DNA of 7,613 bases from Woeseia sp. (GCA_003229095.1 QIHS01000549.1:1-7613), one strand, 5' to 3'. Shown: positions 1 to 7,042, counted from the first letter of the stretch. Notes: generated by a model from the sequence alone, not told the origin. Made by a program: numbers and translations.

Positions 1-1890
1 CTGATTCTGCGTGACAACGGCGGTCAGTTGCTGGCCACAGGCAAGGCAACAAATGGCGGTGTCACGATACTGCCAAGTCATCCGTTCAACTTTTACGTGG
101 AGGACCCGGCTGATCCGGCAGGGCTGATTTATATCGGTCCGGACAACTGGGACCCCGCAATCCATACCGCTGCGACGCTGCGCTCGATCCACCGGCCGCT
201 CGGTGCATCTGTCACCAACACGGCATTGACCCGGGAGACCCGGCGGGAATTGACCTATACACGCGTTTTGCAGGGTCTGGAGATCGGACTGCCGGGTGAC
301 TGGTTCATGGATGTCTCTTTTATGTGGGCCAAGGCACAGCGCACCACGGCTGCTCCAAGCGCCATCCGCTCGGATACCTATCAGCAGCTCGTTCGCGACG
401 GTTCGTGGAACCCGTTCGGCACACGTATCACCAATCCGGGGCTGATTTCGCCCAAAGATGCAGCCGATACCGCGAATTGCTTCAATGTCGATTTAGGGGC
501 CTGCACGGCAGGTAACTCGGCCAGCGTCCAGGATCAATGGAACCAGCGCTCTGTCAGCACGGCAAGTGCTTCGGAGAAGGTGGTGGACCTGGTCGCATCG
601 GGTGACTTGTTCGATATTGGATCCGGCACTGTGGCAGCAGCGGTCGGGGCCCAGTTTCGCGATGTCGAATATATGTCCTTTCCTGACTCTCTTAGTTCAG
701 CAGGTGAGGACGGCTCACAAGGCATTTCGGGTGCGGTAACCGGACGCCAGGACGTTTTGGCTTTTTTCGCCGAAGCAGTGGTGCCACTAGGAGACATCGG
801 CGAAGTTCAGCTCGCCATCCGCAACGAGGACTACGGCGACGGTCTATCAACAACCGACCCAAAATTGTCGTTCGAATTCGGACTGGGTGACAATTTTGGC
901 GCTCGAGCATCCTGGGGGACTTCGTTTCAGGCACCGACGGTTCGTCAGACGGGGCGTGCAGCCTCGTCGGCCTTCATCGACGATCCCGCATCGGCGACAG
1001 GACCGGGTGGCAGCTTTGTCTGTACTAATCAGCAAGTGGCCAACAATATCAGCGTCGTTGTTGAGGGCGCGCCGGGACTTTCGCCACAGGAGGCGGAAAA
1101 CTTTAGTGCGGGGCTTGTGTTCCAGAGCGATAGAATCAGGGCCAGTATCGACTATTTCAGCTTTGACTATACGGACTTAATTGCGGCTGAGGCAGGAGCT
1201 CAGGCTATCGTGGAAGCACAGTGTGCGGGGATTGAGAATACTGGTATGCCGATCATTGCTGACCCCAGGGTCACTCGCGACGCGACCGGCCAGGTGCGCG
1301 AAGTCAGATCGCAATTCACCAATATTGGCTCTGTCAAGACAGACGGCGTCGACGTCAATGCTGACTACACCATGGATATCGGCAATGGATCGTTGATCCT
1401 GGACCTGAGTGCTACGTATCTCCTGAACTTTGACGTTGATCGCAATGGTGACGGAATCCAGGAATTCGACGGAGCAGGAAGCAGGAACCAATCGAACGCG
1501 TTTGGCACCATGCCTGAGCTTCGTGGCAATGTCAGGTATACGGGCACCCATACGGCTCGCCTGGGGTTGAATCACATCGGCGGCTACAAAAATGACCAGG
1601 GCAACGATGCGGAGATCAACTCGTGGACGACGCTTGATGGGTTGTATTCGTACACGTTTACCGGATTGCTAGGCGACGGTGATACAACGCTTTCTGTCGG
1701 TGCGAATAACATCCTCGACCAGGATCCGCCGGCATTGTTTCGGGCTGACACAGACGGTGTGCGACAGGGACGATTTTTTGCTAACGGCCGTTACAACCGG
1801 GGCTGGGTTGATCGCCCGGGATATGACGATAGAGCGGGTCATGACCTTCGTGGGGTGACTGTGTACTTCCGCTTCAAGCACGCTTTCTAA
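1..1890 (+). CDS. TonB-dependent outer-membrane receptor, C-terminal part (5' partial)
   Basis: This is the beta-barrel part of a TonB-dependent receptor, an outer-membrane channel that imports a bound ligand using TonB/ExbBD energy. The frame is open from base 1, so the true start, signal peptide, TonB box and plug lie left of the window; a TTG at 28 is not a credible start. The 629 visible codons show alternating amphipathic strands. Typical late-barrel motifs include GTSFQAPTVRQ (about 919-951), a YFSFDYTDLI strand with NIGSVKTDGVDVNADY (about 1321-1368), SVGANNILDQDPP near the end, and a final strand VTVYFRFKHAF ending in the Phe that the BAM machinery recognises. Two Cys pairs (codons at 478 and 502, and at 1021 and 1222) could form disulfides in extracellular loops. 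An acidic Asp/Asn loop lies at 1432-1464. The stop TAA is 2 bases before the next gene. The barrel does not reveal the ligand. The adjacent deacylases make an amino-acid or peptide derivative conceivable, which is inference. Confidence 0.93.
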   Translation: MILRDNGGQLLATGKATNGGVTILPSHPFNFYVEDPADPAGLIYIGPDNWDPAIHTAATLRSIHRPLGASVTNTALTRETRRELTYTRVLQGLEIGLPGDWFMDVSFMWAKAQRTTAAPSAIRSDTYQQLVRDGSWNPFGTRITNPGLISPKDAADTANCFNVDLGACTAGNSASVQDQWNQRSVSTASASEKVVDLVASGDLFDIGSGTVAAAVGAQFRDVEYMSFPDSLSSAGEDGSQGISGAVTGRQDVLAFFAEAVVPLGDIGEVQLAIRNEDYGDGLSTTDPKLSFEFGLGDNFGARASWGTSFQAPTVRQTGRAASSAFIDDPASATGPGGSFVCTNQQVANNISVVVEGAPGLSPQEAENFSAGLVFQSDRIRASIDYFSFDYTDLIAAEAGAQAIVEAQCAGIENTGMPIIADPRVTRDATGQVREVRSQFTNIGSVKTDGVDVNADYTMDIGNGSLILDLSATYLLNFDVDRNGDGIQEFDGAGSRNQSNAFGTMPELRGNVRYTGTHTARLGLNHIGGYKNDQGNDAEINSWTTLDGLYSYTFTGLLGDGDTTLSVGANNILDQDPPALFRADTDGVRQGRFFANGRYNRGWVDRPGYDDRAGHDLRGVTVYFRFKHAF

Positions 1891-1892
1891 AC

Positions 1893-2498
1893 ATGACACA
1901 AGCCAGACGAAAAGAGGGGCCTTGCGCCCCTCTTTTCTTTTCAGCAGCAGCGTTGCTGCTATTGTCGGCAAGAATGACGGCTGCGCAGACGGTCGACCTG
2001 TCGTCGCTTGAAATCTGCGCCAATCTGGAAACACCCGAGCTCAAGCTGGCCTGTTTCGACGCGATCATTGCCACCGGCAGGACATCCGGCGAGCAGGCAC
2101 CTGCGGACGGCGCAACGATCGTACTTGAGCATGCACCCGTGGTAGTTGATCCTGAACCGTACGCTGCCAACGTTGGCACGACACCCGGGGCAAGAGAATC
2201 TGTCGCTATGGCGCCGGCTGCGCTTGGAGATGATGTCGGTCAGAAGCACCTGAATGATTCAGAACAACCGGAAAAGAAAATCATCAGGGCAACCGTCACT
2301 GAGGTCAGCCAGGGATACAACAAGATTCTCTATTTTCATCTGGCGAACGGTCATGTGTGGCGCCAGATTGAAGCACGCCATCTGCAATATCCGAAAGGTC
2401 GCGATTTCGAGATTAATATTACACAAGGCATGTTCGGTGCATACCGCCTGCGCATTGGCGATGACGGCCGGATGGTGGCAATCAGGCGCGTAAAATAG
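1893..2498 (+). CDS. Exported protein of a conserved proteobacterial family (C-terminal NGxVWRQ domain)
   Basis: A 201-residue protein of unknown function. Residues 1-31 form a good Sec signal peptide: basic RRK at 5-7, a hydrophobic stretch PLFFSAAALLLL at 13-24, and likely cleavage near TAA/Q at 31-32. The mature N-terminus has the pair C42 and C54 within ICANLETPELKLACFDA. That motif (Cys, then about 11 residues to LACFD) recurs at the start of many proteobacterial periplasmic proteins. A low-complexity Ala/Pro/acidic linker (about 62-128) leads to a compact C-terminal domain (129-201) with NGHVWRQ at 152-158 and an Arg/Lys-rich end. I have seen this domain in uncharacterised proteobacterial proteins but know no activity for it. 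The ATG at 1893 is chosen because only it gives a complete signal peptide; no clear Shine-Dalgarno precedes it. It starts 2 bases after the receptor stop, which allows translational coupling. The ATG at 1974 is an alternative but would leave a leaderless protein. A terminator-like hairpin sits in the signal-peptide codons. Confidence 0.8.
   Translation: MTQARRKEGPCAPLFFSAAALLLLSARMTAAQTVDLSSLEICANLETPELKLACFDAIIATGRTSGEQAPADGATIVLEHAPVVVDPEPYAANVGTTPGARESVAMAPAALGDDVGQKHLNDSEQPEKKIIRATVTEVSQGYNKILYFHLANGHVWRQIEARHLQYPKGRDFEINITQGMFGAYRLRIGDDGRMVAIRRVK
1910..1940 (+). terminator. Intrinsic terminator-like hairpin downstream of the receptor gene
   Basis: A perfect 11-bp stem (left arm 1910-1920 AAAAGAGGGGC, right arm 1926-1936 GCCCCTCTTTT) encloses a 5-base loop and is followed by CTTT. 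With a GC-rich core, a U-rich 3' side and a position 20 bases after the receptor stop, it has the form of a rho-independent terminator. The A-rich left arm means it could also work on the opposite strand. It lies within codons 6-16 of the next reading frame, so it either ends the receptor transcript, attenuates the downstream gene, or is melted by ribosomes translating that gene. Confidence 0.75.
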
Positions 2499-2526
2499 AC
2501 GACGCAAACATTGTTGCGTAGGCTTC

Positions 2527-2554
2527 GTAACAGTCGCCGCTGGCGAAATACAAT
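2527..2554 (+). promoter_or_regulatory. Possible sigma70-type promoter for the oxygenase gene
   Basis: The 99-base gap before the oxygenase gene holds TACAAT at 2549-2554, a 5/6 match to the -10 consensus. GTAACA at 2527-2532 is a 4/6 match to -35, with a 16-base spacer. This would give a 5' leader of about 35 bases. The evidence is sequence similarity only, and the -35 is poor. A short 6-bp inverted repeat (2502-2507 with 2514-2519) just after the preceding stop lacks a T tract and is not called a terminator. Confidence 0.3.
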
Positions 2555-2597
2555 CCGGACCTGACACGCTCCCGACTCCAGTAGGAATTTCACAACG

Positions 2598-3314
2598 ATG
2601 ACAGATGAGCCCGTCCCGGAATTCGACGTTAACAAATGCCTGACGATGCAGTTCGGTACTCTGTTTGTGTCGCATCTGTGGCCAGATAGTCAAGAAATGA
2701 ACCAGGGTCTGGCCAAACTGATTCTGGCTGAAGAAAAATCCGATGATAAGGGTCGCGGTATTCGCTCCAATGCCGGTGGCTGGCAGTCACGCGGCAACCT
2801 GATCACCAGGTCCGAGCCGGAAATTCTGGCGCTGAAGCAACGCATGGAGACCGTCGTGTTCGACTTGCTTGGTGCAATCGTTCGCAAGGACGGAACGGAG
2901 CGGACGTTCACGCTCTTGTTCGATTCCTGGGCGAACGTGTGTCGAAATGGTAACTACAATGTCGTACATACGCATCCCAATGCCATGTGGTCTATGGTCT
3001 ATTATGTAGCGGACGGAGAGCCCGATCCCTCGATACCCTATGGCGGGCTGCTGGAATTGCTTGATCCACGAGAATCTGCAAATTATATCCAGATACCGAA
3101 CACGGTCCTGGACGGACGTACCTTCGTCGAAAATCGGCCCGGTCGCATGGTTTTGTTTCCCAGTTGGGTCAAGCACATGGTGCACCCGTTCGTCGGTAGT
3201 GGCGTTCGTATTTCTATCGCCTGTAACGTCAATGTTGTCGAAGATATTCGCACCAACCATCCGCAGGATTACCAGGCAGCAACCGCAAAGGCGCCGGTTG
3301 ACGGCAAAGCGTAG
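2598..3314 (+). CDS. Putative 2OG-Fe(II) oxygenase (TIGR02466 / 2OG-FeII_Oxy_5-like)
   Basis: A 238-residue cytosolic protein (no signal peptide) resembling the 2OG-Fe(II) oxygenase family known as TIGR02466. Members are thought to use Fe(II), O2 and 2-oxoglutarate to hydroxylate a substrate, but their substrates are unknown. Supporting features in order: DSWANVCRNGNYNVVHTHPNAMWSMVYYV (about 109-137), written here only as its hallmark segments NVVHTHPNAMWS and MVYYV; LLELLDPR at 151-158; and GRMVLFPSWVKHMVHP at 182-197, whose H193 matches the distal metal His of the double-stranded beta-helix. R204 in VRISIACNV is the likely 2-oxoglutarate anchor. The first metal ligand would be H124 or H126; the pair is HTH, not the classic HxD, as is usual for this family, so the acidic ligand is uncertain. 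Length fits the family. A modest TAGGA lies 11 bases before the ATG. The gene may have its own promoter in the 99-base gap and runs convergently into the deacylase gene, 32 bases beyond. Its role beside a TonB receptor is unknown. Confidence 0.82.
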   Translation: MTDEPVPEFDVNKCLTMQFGTLFVSHLWPDSQEMNQGLAKLILAEEKSDDKGRGIRSNAGGWQSRGNLITRSEPEILALKQRMETVVFDLLGAIVRKDGTERTFTLLFDSWANVCRNGNYNVVHTHPNAMWSMVYYVADGEPDPSIPYGGLLELLDPRESANYIQIPNTVLDGRTFVENRPGRMVLFPSWVKHMVHPFVGSGVRISIACNVNVVEDIRTNHPQDYQAATAKAPVDGKA

Positions 3315-3346
3315 ACAGTCATTACTCCAGAGGGCCCGTGGCCGTG

Positions 3347-4954
3347 TCAGGGTCTGGCTAGGGGCTGCCCGGCAAGCGCCCCAGTGGCTTCGCCGCCCCG
3401 AATTGCAAAGGTGCCATTGACGACAACATAAACGGCGCCCTCAGCCATTTCACGTGGCGATTCGAATGTAGCCTTGTCGCGATATTTCGCCGGATCGATA
3501 ACCGCAAGGTCGGCGACATATCCTTCCCGCAAGTATCCTCGTTCCGGCAGTCTAAAAAAATCTGCGGCAAGACCGGAAAAACTTCGTATGACGAATTCCG
3601 GCGGCAATAGCCCGGATTCGAATACGAACATGTGCATCTTCTTTGGAAAAGCACCATATGTTCGCGGGTGTGTAATGGGTTGATCGGGGCGTGGCGTTCG
3701 ACCGTCCGTGCAGGTCATCATCCACGCTTCCTGGCCCAGAACACGGGTATTGTTGTCATCGTAGAGTTCCAGGTTCATGACGCCCTTGTTACCCTCGCGC
3801 AGAATCTGTTGTACGGCAAGCGCGGGCGACAGCTCTCGTTCCCGCGACACCTGGGCAAGTGTCTTGCCGTTCAGATCAGGCTGCGGATCGACGAACATGA
3901 TTTTGTCCGCTCCCCCACGAATCTGCAGCATGGCGCTGGTGGCCCGGGCAATATCCGTTGACAGTTCGGCATCTTCGAAACGCGCAATCATGGCGTCCTG
4001 TCCACCGGCGACGGCCCAATCGGGAATCGTGTACGACCTCAGGTTGCTCTGCGTCGCTGTATAGGGGTGATGCGCCGCCCAGACGTCAACGCCACGAGCC
4101 CGTGCATCATTGATATACCTGGCGCCGACATCGGCACGGCCATAGTTGTGCGCACCCTGCAGGTTGTAGTGGCTGAAAATCGTGCGTAACCCGGATTCTT
4201 CGGCGATACGAATGCCTTCTTTGACTGACGCGTCATAGCCAACACCCTGGTATACCGCGCCGAGGTCGCGATCATGGGTGTCGTAAATAGCCCCGCTGTA
4301 TTCGGCGGCGGTTCTAGCCAGCGCGATAACTTCTTCAGTCGATGCGTAAGTGCCCGGCACGTAGAAGAGGCCGGCGGACAAACCGAAAGCGCCCTCGTCC
4401 ATGCCCTTTCGCACAAGTGCCTGCATCGCTGCCATTTCGTCACTCGTTGGGGCGCGATTTTCTGAGCCCATGACCTCGTTTCGCACATTGCCATGACCAA
4501 CGTACAAAATTCCGTTTGTGCCAATTCCGTTAGTTCGCCAATGCTCCATGCGTTCTGCCACGTTGCTTGAGCCAGTACCGTCCGTACCCAGAACCACAGT
4601 CGTGATTCCCTGGCGAAGAAAGGGTAATGCGTCTCGACCATAGTCTGGATCAAGTTCAGCATGGCTGTGGGTGTCGATAAAGCCCGGAGCGAGCCAAAGC
4701 CCGGCGACGTCTATCGTGTCATCCGACCTTACATTTGCCGCAATGGCGTCACCTATGAACACGATCTTTCCGTCGCTAAAACCGAGGTCGGCTACAAACG
4801 GTGGTTCACCTGTCCCATCAAATAGCTGACCATTTAGAAACAGGTACTGAACGACGGTTGCCGGATCGGTGTTCTCATTCTCTGTCGGACCGCATGCTGC
4901 CGTGAATATTGCGAGGACTATAGCCAGGGTTCTTCCGCGTCCGCTTATTCGCAT
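3347..4954 (-). CDS. N-acyl-D-amino-acid deacylase-like amidohydrolase, probable lipoprotein, Cys-to-Asp variant
   Basis: A 535-residue amidohydrolase of the D-aminoacylase type, which hydrolyses N-acyl-D-amino acids to a D-amino acid and a carboxylate. A signal sequence ends in FTAAC, making C21 a probable lipidation site, so the protein is likely periplasmic and membrane-anchored; Thr at -3 is not the ideal lipobox residue. The N-terminal beta-sandwich strand precedes GFIDTHSH (H96, H98). Then come GITTVVLGTDG (D125), LSAGLFYVPGTYAS, THDR (H227), FSHYNLQG (H262), CTDGRTPRPD (D417), THPRTYGAF and the C-terminal GYVADLAVIDP strand. By comparison with Alcaligenes D-aminoacylase, H227 and H262 are metal ligands and D417 the catalytic Asp. 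The usual metal-binding Cys is replaced by D125, so altered metal use or substrate, or loss of activity, is possible. GAGAGG lies 8 bases before the ATG. The gene is divergent from the paralogue at 5083 and convergent with the oxygenase gene. N-acyl-D-Glu/Asp deacylase or dihydroorotase-like activities are alternatives. Confidence 0.86.
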   Translation of the reverse strand: MRISGRGRTLAIVLAIFTAACGPTENENTDPATVVQYLFLNGQLFDGTGEPPFVADLGFSDGKIVFIGDAIAANVRSDDTIDVAGLWLAPGFIDTHSHAELDPDYGRDALPFLRQGITTVVLGTDGTGSSNVAERMEHWRTNGIGTNGILYVGHGNVRNEVMGSENRAPTSDEMAAMQALVRKGMDEGAFGLSAGLFYVPGTYASTEEVIALARTAAEYSGAIYDTHDRDLGAVYQGVGYDASVKEGIRIAEESGLRTIFSHYNLQGAHNYGRADVGARYINDARARGVDVWAAHHPYTATQSNLRSYTIPDWAVAGGQDAMIARFEDAELSTDIARATSAMLQIRGGADKIMFVDPQPDLNGKTLAQVSRERELSPALAVQQILREGNKGVMNLELYDDNNTRVLGQEAWMMTCTDGRTPRPDQPITHPRTYGAFPKKMHMFVFESGLLPPEFVIRSFSGLAADFFRLPERGYLREGYVADLAVIDPAKYRDKATFESPREMAEGAVYVVVNGTFAIRGGEATGALAGQPLARP

Positions 4955-5082
4955 ACTCGCTGCCTCTCAAATGAACGATCAATGACTGAGAAATAACCCA
5001 TTCTGCTATAAGATAGCGTGAGAAGAATTATCAGCGCAAGCTTCGCCTGTGTGCTGAGTCGATACAAAAAAGGGGTTCGATC
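4955..5082. promoter_or_regulatory. Shared control region between two divergent deacylase genes
   Basis: This 128-base gap must hold the promoters and leaders of both divergent genes. On the plus strand, TATAAG at 5007-5012 preceded by TG at 5004-5005 resembles an extended -10. A weak -35 (ATGACT, 4982-4987) lies at a long 19-base spacing. The same spot has a 5-bp dyad, GCTAT-AAG-ATAGC (5005-5017), a possible regulator site. Shine-Dalgarno sequences are visible at both ends: GAGAGG on the minus strand (4963-4968), 8 bases from its ATG, and AAGGGG on the plus strand (5070-5075), 7 bases from its ATG. No convincing minus-strand promoter was found; TATCTT or TTATAG on that strand near 5009-5015 would overlap the plus-strand one. 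Confidence 0.4.
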
Positions 5083-6702
5083 ATGCGGCCGATGTTACGT
5101 GGTTTTCGTTACGCCTGTTTGCTACCAGTGCTCGCCTGCGGCCCCGTTCTGGGCGCCGGGATTGATCTTCTGATCACAGACGCTCGTGTCGTTGATGGCA
5201 CCGGCAGCCCCTGGTTCGTGAGCGACGTCGCGATTGACGATGGCTACATCGTCGCGATGGCCGCATCACTCGATATCGATGCCGATCAGGTTATCGACGC
5301 ATCCGGCAGAGTGCTTGCACCGGGCTTCATTGACGTACATACGCACGTGGAGTCTTCGAGCCATCGTGGTGGCCTGGAGCTGTTCCCCCGCGCTGATAAT
5401 TATCTGCTGGATGGCGTGACGACAATTATCACAGGCAACTGTGGTTCGTCGGAGGTCGATGTTGGCGCTTACAGTCGCAGATTAAGCGATCTGGGCATCA
5501 ATGTGGCGACACTCGTCGGCCACAACTCCGTTCGGCGAACCGTAGTGGGCCTCGACGATCGGGCTCCTACAGCGGCAGAGATGCGTGAGATGCAGCAACT
5601 CGTAAACAGGGCAATGCTGGACGGTGCTGTAGGCTTTTCTACAGGGCTGTTGTACGTGCCCGGTACGTACGCGACAACAGTGGAAATCATCGGCCTCGCA
5701 AAGGTTGCTTCGCGACATGGAGGCGTTTATGCGAGCCACATTCGTGAACAAGGCGCCAACCTGCACGATTCAATCAGCGAGGCTGTGCAGATTGGCCGCG
5801 AAGCGAATATGCCTGTGCAAATATCGCATTTCAAAATCAAAGGGCCATCTCGATGGGGCAGCATTGGCGACGCTCTTGACCTTGTTGAGTCTTACCGGCG
5901 CGAAGGCGTCGACGTCGTCATTGACACTTATCCTTATGCAAGAGCAAGTACAAACCTTGGCGTAAACTTGCCGCGGTGGGCGGTGTCCGGTGGTTCTGCT
6001 GATATCGCTGCCCGAATCGATGACCCGCAGACCAACGAACGCATTGTCGATGAAATGAAGGCCATGCTTGCTGATGGGGGATATCCAGACTATTCGTTTG
6101 CTACCGTCGCGCAATACGCGCCTGAACCCTCGTATGTCGGGCGTACAATTAGCGAAATAAATCGCATGCTGGAACGATCCCCCAATACCGACAACGAGAT
6201 TCGGACCATTCTCGACATGATGATCGATGGTGGCGCTGCAGGGCGAATTCAAGGCGCGTCGATGGTCTATCACTACATGAGCATGGAAGATGTGGACTCA
6301 ATTCTTCGCTACCCGAACACAGCTGTTGCCAGCGACGGTTCAATCACCGCGTTCGGCAGGGGGCAACCCCACCCGCGTTCTTATGGCACTAACGCCAGGA
6401 TTTTCGCGGACTTTGTGCGTGACCGTAAAGTATTGACGCTTGAAGATGCGGTGCGGCGCATGACCTCGCTGCCTGCCCGAACATTCTCTTTCCATGACCG
6501 TGGCATCGTCCGTCCCGGGTTTGTTGCAGATCTTGTATTGTTCGATCCCGATAAAGTGTCCGACAGGGCGACTTTTTCAGATCCACATCAATATAGCGTG
6601 GGGTTTGACTACGTTGTGGTAAACGGTGTCGTGGCGGTCGAAGAAGGTGAATTGACTGACAAGCGTTCCGGAGAATTTGTCAGACACACTGGTGCCAGGT
6701 AA
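5083..6702 (+). CDS. N-acyl-D-amino-acid deacylase (D-aminoacylase family), exported
   Basis: A 539-residue amidohydrolase expected to split N-acyl-D-amino acids in the periplasm. All landmark residues of the D-aminoacylase family are present: GFIDVHTHVE (H86, H88), GVTTIITGNCGSS (C120, the metal-binding Cys), GFSTGLLYVPGTYA, YASHIREQG (H219), VQISHFKIKG (H249), ASDGS (D418, catalytic Asp) and PHPRSYGT (429-436), then a GFVADLVLFDP C-terminal strand. The first 25 residues are an export signal. VLAC at 16-19 could be a lipobox, giving a lipoprotein with C19; otherwise signal peptidase I could cut near A25. The ATG is supported by AAGGGG 7 bases upstream. Length suits the family (about 480-540). 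The gene is divergent from a paralogue with matching blocks (RAPT..EM, GLxYVPGTYA, HPRxYG), so the pair probably arose by duplication. Acyl-chain and amino-acid preference cannot be read from sequence; N-acyl-D-Glu or D-Asp deacylase is the main alternative. Confidence 0.9.
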   Translation: MRPMLRGFRYACLLPVLACGPVLGAGIDLLITDARVVDGTGSPWFVSDVAIDDGYIVAMAASLDIDADQVIDASGRVLAPGFIDVHTHVESSSHRGGLELFPRADNYLLDGVTTIITGNCGSSEVDVGAYSRRLSDLGINVATLVGHNSVRRTVVGLDDRAPTAAEMREMQQLVNRAMLDGAVGFSTGLLYVPGTYATTVEIIGLAKVASRHGGVYASHIREQGANLHDSISEAVQIGREANMPVQISHFKIKGPSRWGSIGDALDLVESYRREGVDVVIDTYPYARASTNLGVNLPRWAVSGGSADIAARIDDPQTNERIVDEMKAMLADGGYPDYSFATVAQYAPEPSYVGRTISEINRMLERSPNTDNEIRTILDMMIDGGAAGRIQGASMVYHYMSMEDVDSILRYPNTAVASDGSITAFGRGQPHPRSYGTNARIFADFVRDRKVLTLEDAVRRMTSLPARTFSFHDRGIVRPGFVADLVLFDPDKVSDRATFSDPHQYSVGFDYVVVNGVVAVEEGELTDKRSGEFVRHTGAR

Positions 6703-6735
6703 CGTAGAGGCAGTCTGCTTTTCCATGAGGACCGG

Positions 6736-6747
6736 TAACCCGGGTTA
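6736..6747. repeat. Perfect 12-bp palindrome TAACCCGGGTTA upstream of the small lipoprotein gene
   Basis: TAACCCGGGTTA is perfectly self-complementary and lies in the 58-base gap between the deacylase stop and the small gene, just ahead of its AGGA ribosome-binding site. It could be a regulator half-site pair or a short hairpin near the start, or chance. No T tract follows, so it is not called a terminator. Confidence 0.4.
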
Positions 6748-6760
6748 ACAGGATGCTGAA

Positions 6761-7042
6761 ATGAAAAAACAGCCCAACCGGAATGTTTATCACATGGCGT
6801 TGCGACCGAACGATCATCCAGGAAAGCGTAGCAGGAAAATGATCGTCATGACTGCAGCGTTGATGGTATGTACATCAATTGCATCGTGTGCACACTCTGA
6901 CGACCCGAGGACTCCACGGCGTCAGATAGCATCTTGTCCAGAGGGCCTGATCCTGATTTGTACGAGCAGGCAACCGCCGTCGCGGGGTGGTGATGAAGAT
7001 ATCCCGCTTTACGAAGACTGCACGTGTAAATCGAATATCTAG
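6761..7042 (+). CDS. Small cysteine-rich probable lipoprotein, function unknown
   Basis: A 93-residue protein I cannot assign to a named family. A basic N-terminal region (PGKRSRK at 20-26) precedes a hydrophobic segment MIVMTAALMVCTSIASC (27-43). IASC at 40-43 fits the lipobox, so C43 would be lipidated and the mature part would be only about 51 residues. That part has four further Cys, C59 (CPEG), C67 (ICTS), C87 and C89 (CTC), with a basic, flexible stretch between them; two disulfides or a small metal site are possible. The ATG at 6761 is favoured by AGGA at 6750-6753, 7 bases upstream. The n-region is long, and ATGs at 6839 or 6848 would give a more normal signal peptide, so the start is uncertain. 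The gene follows the deacylase by 58 bases on the same strand and could be co-transcribed, but nothing links their functions. Small size and lack of a recognised family leave some doubt that it is expressed. Confidence 0.6.
   Translation: MKKQPNRNVYHMALRPNDHPGKRSRKMIVMTAALMVCTSIASCAHSDDPRTPRRQIASCPEGLILICTSRQPPSRGGDEDIPLYEDCTCKSNI

Noticed and set aside
28..30. TTG as the start of the receptor gene
   Set aside because: The frame is open to base 1 and the visible protein lacks signal peptide, TonB box and plug, so it is a truncated view, not a short gene.
1177..1575. Long minus-strand reading frame inside the receptor gene
   Set aside because: It lies wholly within a confident coding region, shows no recognisable domain, and is explained as a shadow of the plus-strand codons.
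2502..2519. ACGCAA/TTGCGT inverted repeat after the small exported protein gene
   Set aside because: The stem is only 6 bp with a 6-base loop and no T tract, too weak to call a terminator.
3315..3346. Possible bidirectional terminator between convergent genes
   Set aside because: Only a 4-bp GGCC...GGCC pairing is visible, with no U-rich tail on either strand.
4039..4662. 207-codon minus-strand frame overlapping the deacylase in another frame
   Set aside because: Its translation is rich in Arg, Thr and Trp with no domain. The overlapping deacylase frame carries all the conserved motifs.
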